Assembly: GCA_030490835.1 (NCBI GenBank)
Contig: CM059972.1
Location: 40,031,452 to 40,095,451, forward strand
Length of the DNA stretch: 64,000 bases
From: Annona cherimola
Lineage: Eukaryota; Streptophyta; Magnoliopsida; Magnoliales; Annonaceae
Direction: 5' to 3'
The notes under the pieces were generated by a model, which was given only the letters and a program-made list of their open reading frames with translations, made no database searches and was not told where the DNA came from. How positions within the stretch are numbered: position 1 is the first letter of the stretch; every line of letters starts with the position of its first letter. Shown here piece after piece: positions 1-11,511 of the stretch. The translations under genes and the position numbers were made by a program.

Positions 1-209
1 ATGTCACATACATGCACATTTTTCAACAGTGAATCATTCATTTGACTCAATACCCTCGTCTAGAGAATTTAATCTTTTTTCAATCATTCAATACACTTAT
101 TTGAAACTATAACATGCTAAGTTCAAGTAAGGTTTCTCAACTTCATATTTTCCCTTCTAATACTCTCTTTTTCACACACCTATGTGACCTAGTAATTAAT
201 TGTTTTAAA

Positions 210-890
210 AACTAACTTTTGTAGTCATTCAAGGCAATTATCTATGACTTATATCAAGTCATTTTTTGTCATTTTTTTGGAATTTTCTACAATTAACGAA
301 ACAGCCACGTAAGTGCATATTTTCACGAAGTTTTGCTTTCTCGATTGCACCTTAATGATATACACATGAAAAATTATCAAATAACCACTCTTGTGGTCTT
401 GTTAGGTGCTTGTTCATAAGCTTTAACAACATAAATTCACTTTAAATTTCTGGAATAAATCATCATTCCAAAACAGCCATGTTTTGTCTCATTTTTGGTT
501 AAGTTCCCCTTGTATAATTGCACCTTGATGATGTATACATAATACAATCTTTCCACAACTCTTGTGATCTTACAAGGCACTTATTCATAGTTGATAGCAA
601 CCATTTTTGCATCAAAATTTCTGGAATAATCCATCATTTCTAAAACAGCCCCATACATGCATAAATTCATCACATGTTGATTTTATAATTGCATGTTAAC
701 CCTTCATACACATATAGCTACTCCTTAATAACTTTTGTGAGCACTTTAAGGGCTTGTTTTTAGCTTATAACAGGTAATACCTTGGCTTAAAATTTCTGAA
801 ATTTAAACTCATTTTCCAAAATAGCCCCATTTTGTTCTATTTCTACCCAGTTTTGCTATCACACTTGCATCTTATTTCAACATACATGCA
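210..890. repeat. Degenerate tandem repeat, about 173 bp, roughly 3.7 units
   Basis: Three landmarks recur in the same order. The block TCTGGAATAAAT..AAACAGCC lies near 449, 620 and 795, with a weaker copy near 284. ATTGCACCTTGATGAT-like blocks start near 344, 517, 688 and 864. ACTCTTGTGGTCTT..GCTTGTTCATA-like blocks start near 388, 557 and 729. The spacings are 169-176 bp. Units differ by many substitutions, so the array is old. It could be a short satellite or an array inside an old LTR. Confidence 0.75.
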
Positions 891-1369
891 ATACCTTTAA
901 TCATTAACTCTTGATTCCTGAAATTTAATATACCTGATCTGTTTATTTATGAAATGAATTCAAGCAAACAGAATTTTATTTCTGTAATACTTAGCTTGGT
1001 CGTTCCAACATATGAACATATAAATACTTCATTTTACACTTGTAAACATCAATACATAATCTATATAAGAACCCTACTTGCTTAAACATATTTAAAGAGT
1101 TATTCATTCATAACTTAACCCTCATAGTATTAGGTGTTAACTAAGCATGACTTGGGTAATTAAATGAAATTTCATAAACTTATAAATAACTTCAATCATG
1201 GGGCTTTGACACTATATGTATATACTTTAAAATTACAACTTCATTTCATGCTTCACAAGAGACGTTAAATGGGCTATAAATACCTAAAATTGAAGAGAAT
1301 TACTCCCCAATGCTCACCTTTGGACGTCCCTTTATTGCCCTTCACTTGCTCTCTTTATTTTTCTAAGTT

Positions 1370-1391
1370 TCTCTCTCTCTCTCTCTCTCTC
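1370..1391. repeat. (CT)n microsatellite
   Basis: About eleven uninterrupted TC units followed by CC. If the flanking DNA is a minus-oriented LTR, this would be the purine-rich leader region of that LTR, as in its neighbours. Confidence 0.85.
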
Positions 1392-1400
1392 CAAGCTAAA

Positions 1401-1615
1401 AGTTGTCCATGTTGCCGCCTCATTTCCTATTTATATGTTGCTGGATTTAACCACATGATGCCATCTATTTAACACATTAATTATATAAAATTTTGTATTT
1501 AATTTCTTTTGAAAGTCGTCCATGCTCATTTCCTATTTATATGATGCTAGATTTAACTACATGATGCCATCTATTTAGCACATTAATTATATAAAATTTT
1601 GTATTTAATTTATGC
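1401..1615. repeat. Tandem duplication, period about 107 bp
   Basis: Two near-identical copies. The block CTCATTTCCTATTTATATG starts near 1419 and again near 1524. The block CATGATGCCATCTATTTA starts near 1453 and 1560. Both copies end in ATATAAAATTTTGTATTTAA. This is a local duplication without coding content. Confidence 0.8.
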
Positions 1616-3522
1616 CCAAATCCCAGCCATCAACTTGCCCCTTTTGTTACCATATTTTGAGCCATCCATGTGTCCCATTCTTAGCCACATTTATCATACA
1701 TTTTGCACCTTTTTATCAAAAATGTCCTTAATTCCTTAGCCAAACACGTCCGAGGGTGCTGCCTCTCATTAATGTTTCATTTATTATTTTGGTTGTCTTT
1801 TTAGCTCCAAATCTCACCTTACATTGCTACCGCAAAAGTGACCCACCAAAAGTCCACTCTTGCATTTATGGCAATCCACTTTCGATGATCAAAAGTCAAT
1901 GATCTTAATTAATCTTCATTAATATTTAATCACACTTAACACGTTATTTAGGATTTCCTAACAAGGTTTGACAAAATCCCATTCCTTCATAACTTAGAAC
2001 TAATTAACTTAGTCATTCATAAAAAATTTCATCTCAAAATGATGAATGTATGCTAAGATATTAGAAAAATAAACTTAATTCATAAAATATTATGTAACTC
2101 TAATCATTTAACCCCTTTCCGTTCATACTTTTCATGATCCAAATGTTCATCATGTAAGGCATGCCAACTTAGGCTTTCCCTTGAAATTTCATGTGAAACC
2201 CAATCTATGAAGGACTCAAATGTATGCATTGAACATTTACATGTGATGTATATGTGAATTTATTGAATTTTGATTGATTTTGTGATTTTGCTAAATTATC
2301 GCAATTAGTACGAATGATTAGCAACAGTGATTCGAGTAATCGTTATGAGCTGATATAGGACAATGCGATTAAAGTAAATTGTTGGTGATTGAAATACACC
2401 AATATATCATGGATAATTAATTTAAATTATTTGATATGAATTATGAGGATTTAAAAGATAATTATCAAGTTAGGTGAAAAAAATACTAGAAAATTCATAA
2501 CTCAACGCCTATAAGGCGGATTCAAGTGAAATTTGAAAGGGAAGTTGATGATAATGGGCTTGATCTTATGGTATTATTGGGTTATGAAAATCCTTGATGA
2601 AATTAGGGTGATGATTAATTGATCATAGTTTAACTTCAACCGTTAACTTCAAACGGCTATAACTTGAGCTAGGAAATCGGATTGAGATGAAATTTGAAAC
2701 GGTTGAATGAAATTATGAGATCAACATTTTGGAAGGTTTAGATTAAGCTAATTATGTTGAGAAAATTCTTGAATTAGAAAAGGTGCATATAGTTGACTTT
2801 TACACCTTAAAAGTACCATGCATTAATGGCATGGAGTACATGGATTGAATGTAGATTTTAGTGGCCAAAATAAGTGTCCAATGCAGCTTAAACCTGGATA
2901 TTTTATGAATTATTGTAAAATGAAAAAATCCATGCATTATCCCTGCTCTAACGTGCATATTTAAGAGCCTAGAGGTGAGCTCAAAGGAGCATAGGAGAGG
3001 TGGTAATGCATGGATGTCAACATGGTTGCTGCTGGATTTTTTTAATTTTTAATTTTATAATTTATACACTTAAATAGATGAAATGTAGGGACATATAAAT
3101 GTGCATTTATTCATGTGAAAAATCCCTGCAAAAATCGTTAATAGTAGTTGCACATTGAATGATGAAATGGTGGACAGCATGGGTCATGCATATGGACGTG
3201 TAGAGGTGTTGCTGCTGCAATTTTTGTTGATTTTTTATGCCAAATTAATGGTTAAACTAGTTTCTAATTAAGTGTATAAATTACCCTTAAATTAAGGTTG
3301 TTAAAAAATAGAAAAAATCTGGAAAAGAGGCAGCAAGGTGGACGTGTGCAAGTGGATAGCTTGTTTGAATTTATCTTGAGCAGATTTTTTCTTTTAAAAA
3401 AATATGGTAAAAATATTTTACATAACCAAAATTTACACAGCACATTTAGGGGTACAAATGCATTGAATCACTTGTGGAAATCCAGCTCCTAGTGGTGTCC
3501 ACAAGCTGGAAAAATCCATCTC

Positions 3523-3731
3523 TATATAAGGCATGGACGGCCAAGTGAGAGAGAGATTGGAAAGAAATTTTCTAAGTTGCAAAAATCCACTCTCCACACC
3601 ACAGAAGTTCAAGTCCAAGGTTAGGCCATCAAGGAGGAAGAAAAAGGAAGGAAAAAAGAAGGAAAAAAAGGGAAAAAGGAGGAGAAATCAAGCACAAGTG
3701 ATTAGGGTTTGAGTTCAACAATCAAGTAAGT
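3523..3731 (+). promoter_or_regulatory. LTR A TATA box, leader exon and first splice-donor-like site
   Basis: TATATAAG at 3523-3530 is followed by a purine-rich leader (GGAAGGAAAAAAGAAGG-like) and then TCAA|GTAAGT with GT at 3726. The same order, with the same spacing of about 200 bp, occurs in LTR B (30651/30856), in the solo LTRs at 13926 (14780/14933), 18290 (19621/19816) and 50399 (51556/51712), and in the 23917 copy where the donor GT has become GC (25425). Conservation across diverged LTRs supports a functional promoter and 5' splice site. The transcription start is inferred. Confidence 0.6.
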
Positions 3732-5289
3732 GAATGTGTTAAGTTAAACCTTTTGATTTTAGGTTTTAAACTGCAAGTTTTTGGAAAATAATTTGATGCG
3801 TAAATTTTCTTTAAATGGTGGTTCAATATGTCCTTTGATCAAATATTGAATGAGTATTAAGTTATATGAATGGATTTTAATGATTTATGTGGTTGAAATG
3901 GAGTTTAGAATGAATTATGAGTTGAAAACTCAACTTGATAAATCCTAAATGCAAGAAATAAGTTGCCGTATTAGATTAATAACATGTTTATGATATGAAT
4001 CATGTTTTAATGAAATATATATGTTGATTTAAGCTTAAGATATGAATTTTAGAAAGAATGGAATTCAAAGTGATGTATATGACCTGATTTTTCCATTTTC
4101 AGGTTAAAAATGGTATGGAAATAAGATTAAATGGTTTATGAAAGTTATGTAGGGTAAAATACCCTAGGATTAGGTTACTATGGATGCCCCAAAGGATTTG
4201 GGAAGATAAGTCCCAAATCTGATTTTATGAATTTTATGAAAAGATGTCTAAATGGGTGAAAACGGTGCCCGAAATAGGGTAGTAAGTTGCTGTTTTGAGA
4301 AGAGTTAAATTATGGATGCTAAGTATGTGTTAATACCCTAGATTTGGGTTAGGAAAAGTTGGATTAATTTCTAAAAATTCGGAATTATAAAACTGTTTAG
4401 GGTTAAGTATTAAAAACACGTTAAACGTGTGAAAAATGGGTTCCAAAGTTGCTGTTTTGGAAACCTATAATTAGTAGATTAAAATTCCATAAAAATACCC
4501 TAAATAAAGTGGTAATTAAGGATGATTATCATGCTGAAATATGGACAAAGTTGATGGCTTGGAAAATTTTATGAAATGCATCTTATACATGTTGTTAAAT
4601 GGGTATATGTGAATAAATGAACATGCATAAATGATAAATGACATATGTAATTTGATTATGTGAAAAAATGCATGAAAATATGATAAAATTTGTGATTATA
4701 TAGTTGTGGCACCCCAAACTGAGACGTCACTTTCTTACCTCAAGACCTTATTGATTGGTAAATATAAATCAGGATTATTGCCCTGATCACGCGACGAGTT
4801 CTTAATTGGACTCATCCAAATTTTTTTTCGTTCATTCCTTTTATCTATCATCATTCATTTCATTCCTCACTTCATCATTCATAACTATACATTTCACATC
4901 ATACATCAAACAAGTGGAAATACACTTGAAATAAAATTTAATATCTCATTCATAGCATTTTATCCTGCTTTTCTACAGTAAAAGTCTCTTTGACTAAATC
5001 ATCACATTTTACATTCATACATCCATATATTCAATCATTGAGTCATATAGAACTTAAACTTCTAATTAAGTTCATATACACATTTACATACCTTAGCATA
5101 TTCATGCTTTCCTATTCCTTATAGCCTACCTGGCCATCATCTCGTGCCTTACTTCATTGCTTAGATTCGTAACATCCTGAGTTTTCCGGTACCTGTCTAA
5201 CGTTTGGGAAAACAAAACGTGAGTGACAACTCAGTAAGCAAGCATTTTATATTTTAAGGGAAAAATTTCCTTTAAAACTTTTTTCTTAA

Positions 5290-5860
5290 ACATCTTGAAC
5301 ACCTTTTTACTTGAGGACATATATATGTCCTAAAACATTATCATAAAATCCTTTGTTCATGAGGACAAATCTATGTCCTTGAATATTTTCATAAAACATC
5401 ATTCTTAAAATCATTTACAAGCCACGTCTGGGCTTGTTAAGGCAAAACATATGCGTTTTACCCTCTTTAATTAATTTTCTTTGGACTTGTGTGAACATTT
5501 CCAATGTTCCAAGACATTTACATAAAACCATCTTTCGCCAATGGACGTTTTACGTTCAAAACATTTTTCTCATAAATCCTTTGGCAAAGAAGGACATTCT
5601 CATGTCCTAAAACATCATTCACATAAGCCTTTCTCGGCAAAGGACATTTTTAAGCCCAAAAATATTTTTCATCATAAAATCCTTTAGCCAAGAGGTATTT
5701 AATGTCTCAAAATATTTTTCACATGGCTTCCTTTGGCAATGGACATTCATATGTCCTAAAACACCTTTCATTAAAACACTTTGGCATTGGACATTCTCAT
5801 GTCCATAAACACTTTTCATTTAGGCTCTTTAATAATGGACATTCTTATGTCCAAAAATAA
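5290..5860 (-). repeat. Array of short imperfect palindromes GGACAT..ATGTCC
   Basis: About ten units spaced 50-70 bp apart. Each holds an inverted repeat of the form GGACATnnnnATGTCC followed by AAAACATnnTTCATAAAAtCCTTTgGC-like linker. Examples are near 5316, 5363, 5592, 5742, 5788 and 5837. Arms vary together in several units, for example GGACGT with ACGTTC near 5543. Each unit could form a small hairpin in RNA or be a dimeric protein-binding site. The mirror copy is at 54660-55220. Confidence 0.75.
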
Positions 5861-6349
5861 GTTTGACATAAATTCTTTTCATAATCTCCGTCTTGGGGCT
5901 TGTTTATAACAAACAAGGCATATAAAATACATAAACCATTTTCATAAATGCATTTGCATAAAAAAATTTCCTTTTATTCCTGTTATTTACACTTTTGTGT
6001 AAAATACCTTTTCTTTTAGGGTAACCATTTCATAAAAATCCTTTTAGGATAACTTTTCTTAAAAATACTTTCATGTCCCAATCTTTGGGCTTTTCGAAAG
6101 CAAAACATAAGAAAATGCATTTCTCTCCATCCAGTTGTGACACTTAGCAAGTGATAATGCTATCTTTTGGAAGAGAATCCTTAACAGCACGCTAGCCAGG
6201 CGGCTGTTCCTTTATCCTACTCCCATCTCAAGGAGGGTGCCGCTGGCACTCCTGTCATCCCTTAGCGACTTGGCCTTATGTAGAGTGGGCCCCGGTCATC
6301 CTAACCGTGCTCTACAACCAGCCTATTCCTTGTACTGGTGCACCATACA

Positions 6350-6535
6350 TTATCCAGACGGACCGCAGTCCGTTTAGTTTAAAGAACCACAAACCGTAGC
6401 CCATGTCCTTTTAAACTAGGATCACAGACCTCAGTCTGCATCCATAACTTAAAAACATCACAGACCGAAGTCTGTGTCTTTAAAAAAAATCATTTTCAAA
6501 AACACATCATAGACCGCAGTCCGTGTCAACTTGTA
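6350..6535 (-). repeat. Array of GACTGCGGTC-type palindromes
   Basis: Five spaced copies of a CAGACYGCRGTCTGTG-like inverted repeat, for example CAGACCGAAGTCTGTG near 6461 and AGACCGCAGTCCGTGTC near 6510. The same array, reversed, occurs at 53985-54160. It is GC-rich against an AT-rich background. Confidence 0.7.
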
Positions 6536-7434
6536 AAGCGAGCGCACCCACTTTAAACAAGTTGTCATTTGAAATCTAATTTTAGGATGACCTTCCTTAA
6601 ATTCTTTCGGAAATATTTTGAGTAAAACATTTTGATAAACATTTGAAATGTTTGAAAAATAATACATTTTAAAATCCTTATAAAAGAATTTCAAAACCTT
6701 TGAATTTTCAAAATTAAACTATATATTTTCTAATATTTTCTTGGTTTTCATTTCGGGGCCTTTGCTCACAAAAGTTATGCAATTATGCTACCCCTTCTCA
6801 ACCACCCTAATAATCAAATTATTGTCCACCTATCTATTATACCATTTTTACATAAGGGGGCTTGCATAATCTTTTGCATACCATTTAGCAACCCGAAATC
6901 AAACTATTTTATGAAATCAACATAGGTGGTTGGTCATCCTTAAATTCCCTTCAACACATCCGTATAATCATTTTTCAAAACATTTTCAACATAAATTTCC
7001 TTATCTAAAAGAAATCAAAACTTTTTCGAATATCATTTCAAAACATATGGACTATGTCCAAATCATTGTTTATATTTAAATATCAATACATCAATTCCCA
7101 TTTTCTTTTTCTTTCATAAACATAATTATTTATCATAAAACATCATAAAAGAAATTCAAAACTTATTTACATTTGATGCTTTGTGAAAAAGGGTAAAACT
7201 CCCTTATTCTTATAAAATACTTTTGAAACAAAATCATCAAGAACTTGCTTGCTTACAAGCAAATTCTTAAAAACCATCAACATAAAATGTGAAATCCTTT
7301 GAAAACATTATCATGGAGAACTTGCTTACTCATAAGCAAATTTCTTAATCCATTAACATAAAGCATTGTCAATCTATGGCAACACTTGTGATAAATTCTT
7401 TATTTTAAAATCATTGCTTGCTTCCCATGAAGCA

Positions 7435-7600
7435 AACCTTGAGGCTTTTCTTTAAAGTCATCCTTTTCCAAAACTTAAGGCTTTCATTAAAGCCGTCATT
7501 TTTCAAAACTTGTGGCTTTTCATTAAAGCCATCATTTTACAAAACTTGTGACTTTGCATTAAAGCCGTCATTTTCAAAACTTGTGCTTGCCCATTCGTTT
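7435..7600 (-). repeat. 45-bp tandem repeat with GGCTTT..AAAGCC inverted repeats
   Basis: Four units of CAAAACTTGTGGCTTTTCAT followed by TAAAGCCGTCATTTT. Each contains GGCTTTnnATTAAAGCC, which can pair. The reversed copy is at 52960-53070 in the related LTR. Confidence 0.75.
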
Positions 7601-10236
7601 AAACATAATCATTAACAATTTTAATTACATATCATCACATAGAAAGAAAATATTATTTTAGAAAGTTCGCTTGCTTATTTGAGATCGCCATAATCCTTTT
7701 CTTCCATTCTTTTCCTTGCCTTTTCTTAGATAAATGAAATTAATATTTTATTTATTCACATCAACTTCAAATACATAAATCCCTTAGGTTTTCCAACCTA
7801 CATAAATTCATTTGGACTTAGCTTGACCCACTTGTCCTTCAAGTCGGGTACTCATACTTAGCACATAGCCTATACATATCAATCATCCTTGCTATCCATA
7901 ATCCTTTATTACACTCTTGCCTAACATATATATCAATTTGGATCATTTCTACATAGGTTTCATATTTCTTTTTGATTTTTTTCTCAAACTGTCCACATAT
8001 GCTGAAATCAGGCGTACTAATTTCTCTAAATCTTGATTTATAATCAAATAAAGGTATTTAATTCTAAAATATCTATCATACATCAATAAATACATAAATT
8101 AACCTCCATAAATATTTCATCACGAAATATTAACATTATATATTTATTTTGGCATTTTCACTGTGCTGGACAGTGTTATTAGTTTAGGGTCAGCCCTAAT
8201 CACGTGAATTATAACCCATACTAATATCACCCAAAAATAAATTTTGATTTTGGTCATGTTATATTTATGATGGATTATACATCATATAAAGAATCCTTCT
8301 ACAAAAATTATTAAAAATCATTTACTACAACTGATCCTGTCACCCGTTCTACCCTGTTTAGGTTGATATTCTTGGATTTTGAATTTGAAACCTACTAAAT
8401 ATTTAAATCTGAAATTTTGTTCGTCCCTTAATCACCATATAATGAGATTGTAAACAAATTTTCATGATGAAAATCCTTCGTTTACTATTTTGTTCATATT
8501 TTGGCTTATAACATCACATAACTTCCAGATTTGAAGTATAAAATCAAAATTAACATATACTTACTTGATTAATTAGTAATCCCTCCTTTGAACACTTGAA
8601 ATCACCTTATTATCTTCATGGTTTCTTCCCTTGAATGGTTCCAGCCACTGCCCCTTTGATTTTGTTATTATTTTTCTCTCCCAAACAGAAATCTGGAATG
8701 TCCACACTACCTGCTTATATAGGCATTTATTTTTCAATTTTTCCTTTACAATTTCGACCAAAATGGAGGGTAAAGTTTTGAAAATTTACCCTATAGTTTA
8801 ATCAAAATTTTTCAGCCACATATTTAATCATTTAATATTATTTTCGGATTTTTTTCCACAGCTATATCCAGCTTTTAAATAAAGCTGTCCACTTAGTCAA
8901 CCCTAATTAGCAGCCCTATTTTTCGTATTTTCTTAATTATTTTGGCTGCCAAAATTCCACATAGGAAATTCCTTATCCCTTAAGCAATTTGGAAAAACCA
9001 ACTCCAAGTAAATTACATGATTTATAGTTCATAAAATCCATAAAATCAATACATTAATGGGATATCAAGCTGTCCACTTGGTGGGGTCCACATATCATGG
9101 ACTTTTCGGCATTTTCTTGCCACAAAAGTCAGCCCAAATCTCGTCCACTATTCACCTTAGCTTCCTAGGCCATTAAAATGCACATTTTCCATTTTTTTAA
9201 ATTAAAAAATTTCATCCAATAGCCCCTTGATCGTCCATGTGTGGGCCACTTACATTGTCTCACTTGAGCTAGCTCATTAGCTCCTTAATTATATAATTAA
9301 TCACTTGATTTTATCATAATTAGCTTAATCCAAGCCTCTCATTGCATAGATCTCATAATTTTAACTGTTTATTTCAAATTTTGTCTCAATCCGACTTTTC
9401 TAGCTCAAGTTATGATCATTTGAAACGATCTTTGGATTTTGATGGTGATGATCGATTTTCACCCTAATTTCATCCTTATTTTCATAATCCATCATTTTCA
9501 TAAGATTAAGTATAAAATTATGTGCTTACCTTTCAATTTTTAGCTTTATCCACCTTCTCGGCGTCGAGTTATGCATTTTCTAGCATTTGCCACCTTAAGT
9601 CCATAATTACCAACATAATCTCCATAAATTAAATCTTAATATATAAGGTAATTATCCTCAATATATTTTTATTTCCTAATTCTCATTAAGCCTCTTTAAT
9701 CACATTGACCCATATCAGCTTATATTCATCATTCATAATCACTTGCCCTAATTTCCAATAAATCATCAATATTGCAATTGGAAATCATTCATAGTTCCAC
9801 TAAATTATACTTGATTCATATTTATATGCCAATTGCATATAAATAAAAAATTTCTTGGGTCTGAGTTTCACAATATTTGTTTAGATACATGATGTTAATT
9901 TCAAAATTTAGAATTAATTAATATGGTTTAAGGCAACAACATGTGCTTACAATGAGCACCGATGTAGAAAATTTTGGAAAATAAGTGAAAAATAGTGTAT
10001 GGAAGGTAATGAACCTTTAAACGATAATTATTAGTTGATTATTATGTGATTGAATGGTTATCCTACTTATGAGATTAAATATGTTGTGTATTAGCCGATG
10101 GATGTGCAAGTGTGTGATATATATGCATAATGACTTGAGAAGTTAAATGAATTGCGTATGATAATGAAAATGGGTTGGAAAACTAAATGAGATGCAAGAA
10201 AAAGGAATATATGAATATTATATTATTCTCATGTAG

Positions 10237-10281
10237 GCAAGGGCAAAAAAAAAGAAGACTTGGAAAGCTAAAGTGAAACAG
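10237..10281 (+). other. Conserved mini-exon-like block in LTR A (45 nt)
   Basis: The block is preceded by TTATTCTCATGTAG, a good 3' splice site, and followed by CAG|GTAAG. It is purine-rich (GCAAGGGCAAAAAAAAAG..) and reads as a very basic peptide in one frame. The equivalent blocks are at 15648-15694, 21161-21204, 26773-26816, 32190-32234, 41098-41142, 52829-52874 on plus and 44797-44837, 46574-46617 on minus, all 41-47 nt. Function is inferred. Confidence 0.55.
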
Positions 10282-10564
10282 GTAAGAAAGCAAATTTTCT
10301 AAATGATTCTTGTTTTTCTAAATAGCTTTAAGATAATGCGATTTTGTTTTAACTGTTTGATGTGAATATTGAAATTGTTTAGAGGAATTTAAGGGTGGTC
10401 ATTCCTTAGTTAAATACATGTTGAAATGATGTTTTTGTTTACTATGTGGTATTATGAAATTTTCTTGATAAATGTTATGAAAAATGATGTGATTCTACGT
10501 TTCTGATGAAAAATCATGCTAGCATGTTAAAAATGGTTTTTATGAAAGTTCATGTGCACAAAGT

Positions 10565-10710
10565 ACTAGGTCCACCTGAAAGGTATAAGCGGACCGATTG
10601 TCCCCCTTTGGTGTGGCCAAGTCGCTAAAATAGGGCTAAGGCCGGCGGCGCCCTCTCTGAGATAGGAGAAGACAAGGACGGATGGTTGCCTAGCTAGCTT
10701 CCATCCTATG
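10565..10710 (+). promoter_or_regulatory. GC-rich conserved LTR module
   Basis: It begins TACTAGGTCCACCTGAAAGG, passes through GCGGACC, GTGGCCAAGTCGCT and GGCGGCGCCCTCTCTGAGAT, and ends near CTAGCTTCCATCC. GGTCC..GGACC and GGATGG..CCATCC can pair. Versions exist in every gypsy LTR here, including highly diverged ones. It lies inside the proposed second leader intron. Role unknown. Confidence 0.55.
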
Positions 10711-11287
10711 AAGGACATGTTCACGGTTTTACATTGCATTATGCATGTCGTACTTGTGATTGGTACAGGAACTATGTTTTCAAGATATACCTTTCTAAAA
10801 GGTATAAATCGCATTCCAAGTTATTTTAAATGCAAAATATTACCTGAAATGATTTGCCTGTGAAATATAAATAGCTTGCTTATTGAGTTTTGACTCACGT
10901 TTTTATTTTCCAAACCCAAAGACAAGTGAAAGAAAGGACCTGGCAAAGGAGCAAGAGCAGATCATTGAAGAAATGGAAAAACAATAATAGTCTGATGTCA
11001 TGGAAAACTTATGTTGAATGGTTCTAAATTACTTTGATGTTTTATGTTGACAACTATGGATGATACATGTTGTGACATCTGATTTATGTGAAAATTGAAA
11101 TGTCTCTTGAACATCATGCTTAACTATGTATGGTTGGATGGAAACGACCTAGATATGCTTGTGATGAAAAAATATAAGGAGATAAACTTCTATGAGAACA
11201 TATTTAATTGGATAAATATCCGTTAAAACCTACCGTGTGACAGGGCAACAATCCTGATCACGTTTACCAATCAATAACGATCCGGAG

Positions 11288-11511
11288 GTAAGGCTCAGGA
11301 TGTGATGCACAGGTTTGGGGCGCCACAGAGCTTGGTATCAGAGCATGGATTGGTAAATAGGTGTGGAAAATTTCTAAGTATAGAAAATTGAAAGAATATG
11401 ATGAAATAGACATGATTAGATGATGAATAGATATGTTTTTAACATGATGAAATGCATGATATATGATGATAAATTGTTTTGCAATGCAATTAAATTGCTA
11501 TGTTTGTACAG
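11288..11511 (+). other. Putative 224-nt intron spanning U5, PBS and leader up to ORF1
   Basis: The donor is GGAG|GTAAGG at the end of LTR A (GT at 11288). The acceptor is GCTATGTTTGTACAG ending at 11511, with the ORF1 ATG starting at the next base. Element 2 keeps the same pair (33243-33465, 223 nt). Splicing would remove the primer-binding site from the ORF1 message. There are no transcript data; this rests on splice consensus and conservation between copies. Confidence 0.5.
11333..11344 (+). other. Primer-binding site, initiator tRNA-Met type
   Basis: TGGTATCAGAGC, five bases after the LTR end, is complementary to the 3' end of plant initiator tRNA-Met. It would prime minus-strand DNA synthesis. 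It argues against the Ogre/Tat group, which generally use other tRNAs. Confidence 0.92.

Larger units (their letters stand above)
1..2191. other. Decayed repeat DNA left of the compound element
   Basis: No gene is visible. The sequence is AT-rich and holds a tandem array of about 173 bp, a short CT microsatellite and a 107-bp duplication, listed separately. Phrases such as AAACAGCC and TTACTTGATT-like strings resemble minus-oriented parts of the LTRs further right, so it may be an old, reverse-oriented gypsy LTR. I could not find its termini. The last five bases, TTTCA (2187-2191), would be the left target-site duplication of the next element. Confidence 0.45.
4705..9872 (-). mobile_element. 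Solo LTR, 5.2-kb gypsy subfamily, minus orientation
   Basis: On the + strand it starts TGTGGCACCCCAAACTGAG and ends GAGTTTCACA, the reverse of the usual LTR termini. Flanks are ATAGT (4700-4704) and ATATT (9873-9877), a 5-bp duplication with one change. LTR B shows the uninterrupted target. It is an inverted relative of the LTR at 50399-55782 and shares its arrays of short palindromes (5290-5860, 6350-6535, 7435-7600). The donor of its mini-exon (7670-7740) has decayed. No internal coding region is present, so it is a product of LTR-LTR recombination. Confidence 0.88.
2192..11327 (+). repeat. 5' LTR (LTR A) of element 1, interrupted
   Basis: Starts TGTGAAACCC and ends GGGGCGCCACA, followed after five bases by the primer-binding site. 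Removing the inserted 4705-9872 LTR leaves about 3.97 kb, close to LTR B (3.92 kb), which matches it nearly base for base over the first kilobase. It contains a TATA box at 3523-3530, a donor-like GTAAGT at 3726, a mini-exon-like block at 10237-10281 and a GC-rich module near 10565-10710. The preceding bases TTTCA are the possible left target duplication; no matching copy lies beyond LTR C. Confidence 0.9.

Noticed and set aside
5290..5860. CRISPR-like regular palindromic repeats
   Set aside because: Plant LTR context, variable units and linkers, no cas genes; the units are LTR sub-repeats.
11333..11360. tRNA-like string GGTATCAGAGC
   Set aside because: Only the 3' end complement of initiator tRNA-Met is present, next to an LTR end; it is a primer-binding site.
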